Shown here piece after piece: positions 6,866-9,338 of a stretch of DNA of 9,338 nt; within the stretch, counting starts at the first letter, position 1; every line of letters starts with the position of its first letter. The position numbers and the translations under genes are program-made. Origin of the DNA: Oscillospiraceae bacterium (lineage in GTDB: Bacteria > Bacillota_A > Clostridia > Oscillospirales > Ruminococcaceae); contig JAGDDO010000563.1 in the NCBI GenBank assembly GCA_017848205.1, forward strand, positions 1 through 9,338, given 5' to 3'. The notes beneath the pieces are model-generated. The model worked only from the letters and a program-made list of their open reading frames with translations. It was not told the DNA's origin and ran no database searches.

Positions 6866-7157
6866 AGACTAAACATACCAAACCTATAGAACAAATTAAA
6901 TGCATGGATCCGGTCTACCCGGTTTCATGCGCCGTCGTTATGACGGATTGTTTTAAAAGAAAGCAATTAAAGTTTCTTAAAAAGGCGAAGCCCCCCAAAC
7001 ATTTCCCCTTTATTATGAAACTGCAGCTTTCAGAAATCAAAACCATTTCCGGAACACATATGATCTCCGGAACGAGGAATACGGCCTCACCTCCGTCTTC
7101 CTTATATGTCTGCGGCTTAAAGCCGCTTTAAAATTCATCTCATACAGGAGTGATAGG
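6866..7157 (+). promoter_or_regulatory. Long structured 5' leader of the DUF4418 gene
   Basis: No convincing gene lies here. The stretch holds a strong hairpin at 6902-6930 (outer stem GCATGGA with TTCATGC, inner stem CCGG/CCGG, loop TCTAC). Directly after it is a small hairpin, CCGTC-GTTAT-GACGG, at 6932-6946, followed by ATTGTTTT. TCCGGAAC occurs twice (7048-7055 and 7066-7073), and a GC-rich hairpin GCGGC-TTAAA-GCCGC lies at 7112-7126, followed by TTTAAAATT. Such an arrangement could be an attenuator or riboswitch-like element, but I matched it to no known class. Confidence 0.35.
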
Positions 7158-7562
7158 ATGACAAACAGGATATCCTCTTCAGTAAACATTATTATTTCTG
7201 CATTTCTTCTTGCAGCAGTCAACACTTTCTGCAAACCGTGTCACGGACTTATGACTATGCCCTGTGAACGCAGCACGCGTATAGCATGCGTAGCTCTGGC
7301 AGTGATAATCGCGGCAAGTATACTCCGCTTCTTTTTAAAAAAAGGCGCACAGGCAGCTGCAGTTGTAATAACAGTATTAAGCAGCATACTGCTCATACTT
7401 GCACCTGTGCTTGGAAAATGCAAAGCAGCATTTATGTCATGCAATCAGAAGACATTTCCCGCATTAAGAACAGGCGGCATATTTATTATAGTACTTACAG
7501 TGATATTTGCCCTCACAGGACTTGTAAACACATATCTTAAAAAAGATGCAGTAAATGCATAA
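7158..7562 (+). CDS. DUF4418-family four-helix membrane protein
   Basis: Small integral membrane protein, 134 residues, with four hydrophobic segments at about 8-24, 42-60, 66-86 and 105-124. The pattern of cysteine motifs in the loops resembles DUF4418: CKPCHG (25-30) and MPCERS (34-39) after the first helix, then GKCKAAFMSC (85-94) followed by KTFPALRTGG before the last helix. The paired cysteines could bind a metal or take part in redox chemistry at the membrane face; no function is established for the family that I can name. The start is backed by AGGAG 7 nt upstream. It is the first plus-strand gene after the divergent promoter and may be co-transcribed with the lipoprotein gene, though a 106-nt gap with a palindromic repeat lies between. 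Helix count is clear; the family call is from memory of the motif pattern. Confidence 0.7.
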   Translation: MTNRISSSVNIIISAFLLAAVNTFCKPCHGLMTMPCERSTRIACVALAVIIAASILRFFLKKGAQAAAVVITVLSSILLILAPVLGKCKAAFMSCNQKTFPALRTGGIFIIVLTVIFALTGLVNTYLKKDAVNA

Positions 7563-7592
7563 CACTTAAGTAAACATTGATTAAACCGGAAA

Positions 7593-7641
7593 TCCGGATT
7601 CGCATCGGAGCCCCGCACTGATTTAAGAATAAATCAGCGTT
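7593..7641. repeat. Dispersed palindromic intergenic repeat, copy 2
   Basis: Lies between the DUF4418 and lipoprotein genes. A weak hairpin TCCG...CGGA (7593-7609) precedes a clean 8-bp stem CTGATTTA-AGAA-TAAATCAG (7618-7637) with a 4-nt loop. It shares 26 of 32 positions with 2238-2269 and the same two-hairpin layout, so it belongs to one repeat family rather than being a chance stem-loop. Confidence 0.6.
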
Positions 7642-7668
7642 ATCATAAATAAACGGAGTGAGATCAGT

Positions 7669-8325
7669 TTGAAAAAAAAAATAATGGCGGTGGCAGTGCT
7701 CAGCATCATGCTCACCGGCTGCGGAAGCATGGAACAGACTGCTGTTCAGAATGATGCTGCGGAAACTTCCGCATTTTCAGAAACAGCGGCATCATCCGCC
7801 GAATCAACTATAAAGGAAGAAACCACAGCTCTTTCAGAAACTTCGGTTTCAGAAGCAGTGACGTCGGAAACAACAGGTGCGGAAACATCAGTATCATCTG
7901 CTTCAGAATCTCAGAACACAGAAGTGCCTGAAACAGAAGCGGACAAAGCGGAGGAAAAAGACGTCAACGAAACAGCAGCTGAAACAGAAGTACCGCAGGC
8001 CGAAGAAACCGTTCCGATAACTGAAGCCGCCGAAGAAAGATTCTATGGCGTTCTTATCGATGCAGACTGCAGCGATTTTGAAGATCCGCCGGCTCACGAT
8101 CTTCCGTGTATGCTCATGGACGGATGCCGTGCAAGCGGATACGGTATCGACATCCTTAAAGATGACGGTACCTGGGTATTTTATATGTTTGACCAGAAAG
8201 GGCAGGAACTTACGCTTGATTACCTGCTGAAAACCAAACGTAATGACAATCTTTATGCATATGTAACAGGGAAATTTGAGGGTGGTGTGATCAGAGTGAC
8301 GGGTCTTGAAGAAGCACCGTACTGA
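7669..8325 (+). CDS. Lipoprotein with acidic Ser/Thr linker and small Cys/His C-terminal domain
   Basis: Exported lipoprotein of 218 residues. The N-terminus is KKK, a hydrophobic core and lipobox LTGC with Cys18 as the lipid-modified residue. The start is TTG: GGAG at 7655-7658 sits 10 nt upstream, while the next ATG (7684) would be too far and would lose the lysines. Residues about 20-122 are a low-complexity linker rich in Glu, Thr, Ser and Ala with repeated ET/SET units. A compact domain follows (124-218) with DADCSDF (Cys134), His143, Cys147, Cys153 and SGYG at 156-159, then beta-rich sequence. I have seen similar domains of the type C...H...C...C..SGYG in exported bacterial proteins but cannot name one with certainty. 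The cysteines and histidine could bind a metal or form disulfides. Function unknown; export and architecture are well supported. Confidence 0.8.
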   Translation: MKKKIMAVAVLSIMLTGCGSMEQTAVQNDAAETSAFSETAASSAESTIKEETTALSETSVSEAVTSETTGAETSVSSASESQNTEVPETEADKAEEKDVNETAAETEVPQAEETVPITEAAEERFYGVLIDADCSDFEDPPAHDLPCMLMDGCRASGYGIDILKDDGTWVFYMFDQKGQELTLDYLLKTKRNDNLYAYVTGKFEGGVIRVTGLEEAPY

Positions 8326-8345
8326 TCATTCCGGGGTATTTGATA

Positions 8346-8378
8346 TGCAGATCGGCAAATGTAGTTTACAGATCTGCA
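8346..8378 (+). repeat. Intergenic inverted repeat
   Basis: TGCAGATC (8346-8353) and its exact complement GATCTGCA (8371-8378) enclose a 17-nt loop, 20 nt after the lipoprotein stop and 17 nt before the next ribosome site. There is no T-run, so it is not a typical terminator. It could be an RNA-stabilising stem or an operator for the cupredoxin-like gene. Confidence 0.4.
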
Positions 8379-8410
8379 GGGCACTATAATTCATCAGGAG
8401 GAACACAAAA

Positions 8411-9338
8411 ATGTTAAACAAATTCTCAGAAAAAATCAAAGCTTTTGCCTTTGCATCAGTACTCGCATCTTCACTTTTTACAGTACCTGCTGTTTCAGCA
8501 GCAGAAGAAGAAAACTCAGAAAATTTAGTTACACCTTACAGTGATCTCTGGACAGGAAACATTTCTGTTAAAGTCGGAGAACCTGTAAAGTGGTATGTAG
8601 ATGTTCCGGAGGATGTAACTCCTAAGGGATGCGGCGGTACCATCAAGATTCCTGGTCTTGGATGGGGCACAGACACTCACAACAAGGAAGAGGGACATCT
8701 TGTTCTCAAACAGGGTGAAAACTTCGTTTACGAGTTCACGCCGTCCGAAACCGGAGACATTCTCTTTACATGCTGGATGGGTTCAGGATGCCACTACACT
8801 TTCATTCACGTTACCGAAGACGGTACCTATTCACTGCAGAAGCCGGGTGACGCCGAAAACATAAATGCTGTACGTGACGGCGATAACATAAATGTAAGCT
8901 TCAGTGCACCGGCAAACCCTGACAATGTAACAGTCAGAGGCTACAAGGTATCAGCAGTTGCCGATGACGGATCAAAAGTAAGCGCATCAGGTACTGAAAG
9001 CCCGATCGTTCTTAAAAATGCAGACAAGAGCAAAAAATATACGATAAGTGTTATAATACTCAGCAATGCAGGCAAAAGTGCAGGAACTGAAACCATCACA
9101 CTTGATGCTGAAGTATCCGGTGCTGAAGCAGGTGTTCCCGACGCACTAGACGGTCAGAAGGCAGCAGCCGCTCCGGAAGTAACAACAGCTTCTGCAGAAA
9201 CGACAACAGCAGCCGTGACAGAATCACCGGCAGAAACGACTTCAGAAACAACTCCGGCAGAAGTAACCACAACAACTGAAGGTACAACTGCTGTTACAAC
9301 TACCGAAGCTGCCGAACAGACTACTTCCGCTCAGACAA
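8411..9338 (+). CDS. Secreted cupredoxin-like plus Fn3-like protein, C-terminus beyond the window
   Basis: Open to the right edge, 309 codons visible without interruption. The start has AGGAGG (8396-8401) 9 nt upstream. Residues 1-30 form a signal peptide with likely cleavage after VSA. Residues about 45-135 resemble a cupredoxin domain: GCGGTIKIPGLG (73-84, Cys74), then EFTPSETGDILFTCWMGSGC (108-127) with Cys121, Met123 and Cys127, then His128. These match the ligand region of plastocyanin-like domains (C.....PG and FTPxxTG...CWMG), so copper or another soft metal is likely; the usual first histidine is a cysteine here. Residues about 146-235 resemble a fibronectin type III domain. From about 255 on, a Thr/Glu/Ala-rich linker runs to the edge and would lead to another domain or a wall/cellulosome attachment module, as in other Ruminococcus exported proteins. 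Domain calls are from motif recognition. Confidence 0.75.
   Translation, partial: MLNKFSEKIKAFAFASVLASSLFTVPAVSAAEEENSENLVTPYSDLWTGNISVKVGEPVKWYVDVPEDVTPKGCGGTIKIPGLGWGTDTHNKEEGHLVLKQGENFVYEFTPSETGDILFTCWMGSGCHYTFIHVTEDGTYSLQKPGDAENINAVRDGDNINVSFSAPANPDNVTVRGYKVSAVADDGSKVSASGTESPIVLKNADKSKKYTISVIILSNAGKSAGTETITLDAEVSGAEAGVPDALDGQKAAAAPEVTTASAETTTAAVTESPAETTSETTPAEVTTTTEGTTAVTTTEAAEQTTSAQT

Noticed and set aside
6932..6954. Intrinsic terminator CCGTC-GTTAT-GACGG followed by ATTGTTTT
   Set aside because: The stem is only 5 bp and the T-run is short and broken, so I list it as part of a structured leader and not as a firm terminator.
6904..7131. 75-codon plus-strand ORF in the divergent region
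   Set aside because: No ribosome site precedes its ATG, the protein has no recognisable composition or motif, and it runs through several strong hairpins and into the stem next to the DUF4418 ribosome site.
8362..8390. TATAAT at 8385-8390 as a promoter for the cupredoxin-like gene
   Set aside because: The start would fall on the ribosome site, and no acceptable -35 box lies at the right spacing.

Overview
This window looks like part of a chromosome from an anaerobic gut or rumen Firmicute, most likely Ruminococcus or a close relative in the Oscillospiraceae. The grounds are moderate GC content, strong AGGAGG-type ribosome binding sites, and exported proteins with long Thr/Glu/Ala/Ser-rich linkers, which are typical of that group. 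The taxon is inferred from style, not from a marker gene.

Left two thirds, minus strand (45-6606, read right to left): one compact operon. A sigma-A-type promoter (about 6670-6698) precedes a leader that carries an RNA hairpin and a 16-codon ORF with a near-perfect Shine-Dalgarno. Six genes follow: a NifX/NafY-family cofactor-binding protein, cysteine synthase, a NifK-like subunit, a NifD-like subunit, a lipoprotein of the sulfonate/nitrate/taurine binding-protein family, and the matching permease. The transporter ATPase and any NifH-like reductase are not in the window; the ATPase may lie just past the left edge.

The two nitrogenase-like subunits keep all six P-cluster cysteines, and the D subunit keeps the cofactor-ligating cysteine. 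The D subunit lacks the FeMo-co histidine ligand and the residues linked to N2 reduction. It is therefore unlikely to be a classical nitrogenase. With cysteine synthase and an SsuA/SsuC-like transporter in the same operon, the simplest reading is a nitrogenase-like reductase that takes sulfur from an imported organosulfur compound, in the spirit of the described methylthio-alkane reductases. CysK would then capture sulfide as cysteine. The substrate is unproven.

Divergent intergenic region (6524-7157): it holds both back-to-back promoters, a perfect 11-bp inverted repeat between them that may be an operator, and a roughly 290-nt structured leader on the plus-strand side.

Right third, plus strand (7158-9338): a DUF4418-type four-helix membrane protein, a lipoprotein with a small Cys/His-containing C-terminal domain, and a secreted protein with a cupredoxin-like domain, an Fn3-like domain and a Thr-rich tail that runs off the right edge. 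All three are membrane or exported proteins with conserved cysteines, which may point to metal or redox work at the envelope. A palindromic intergenic element occurs twice, at 2222-2269 and 7593-7641.
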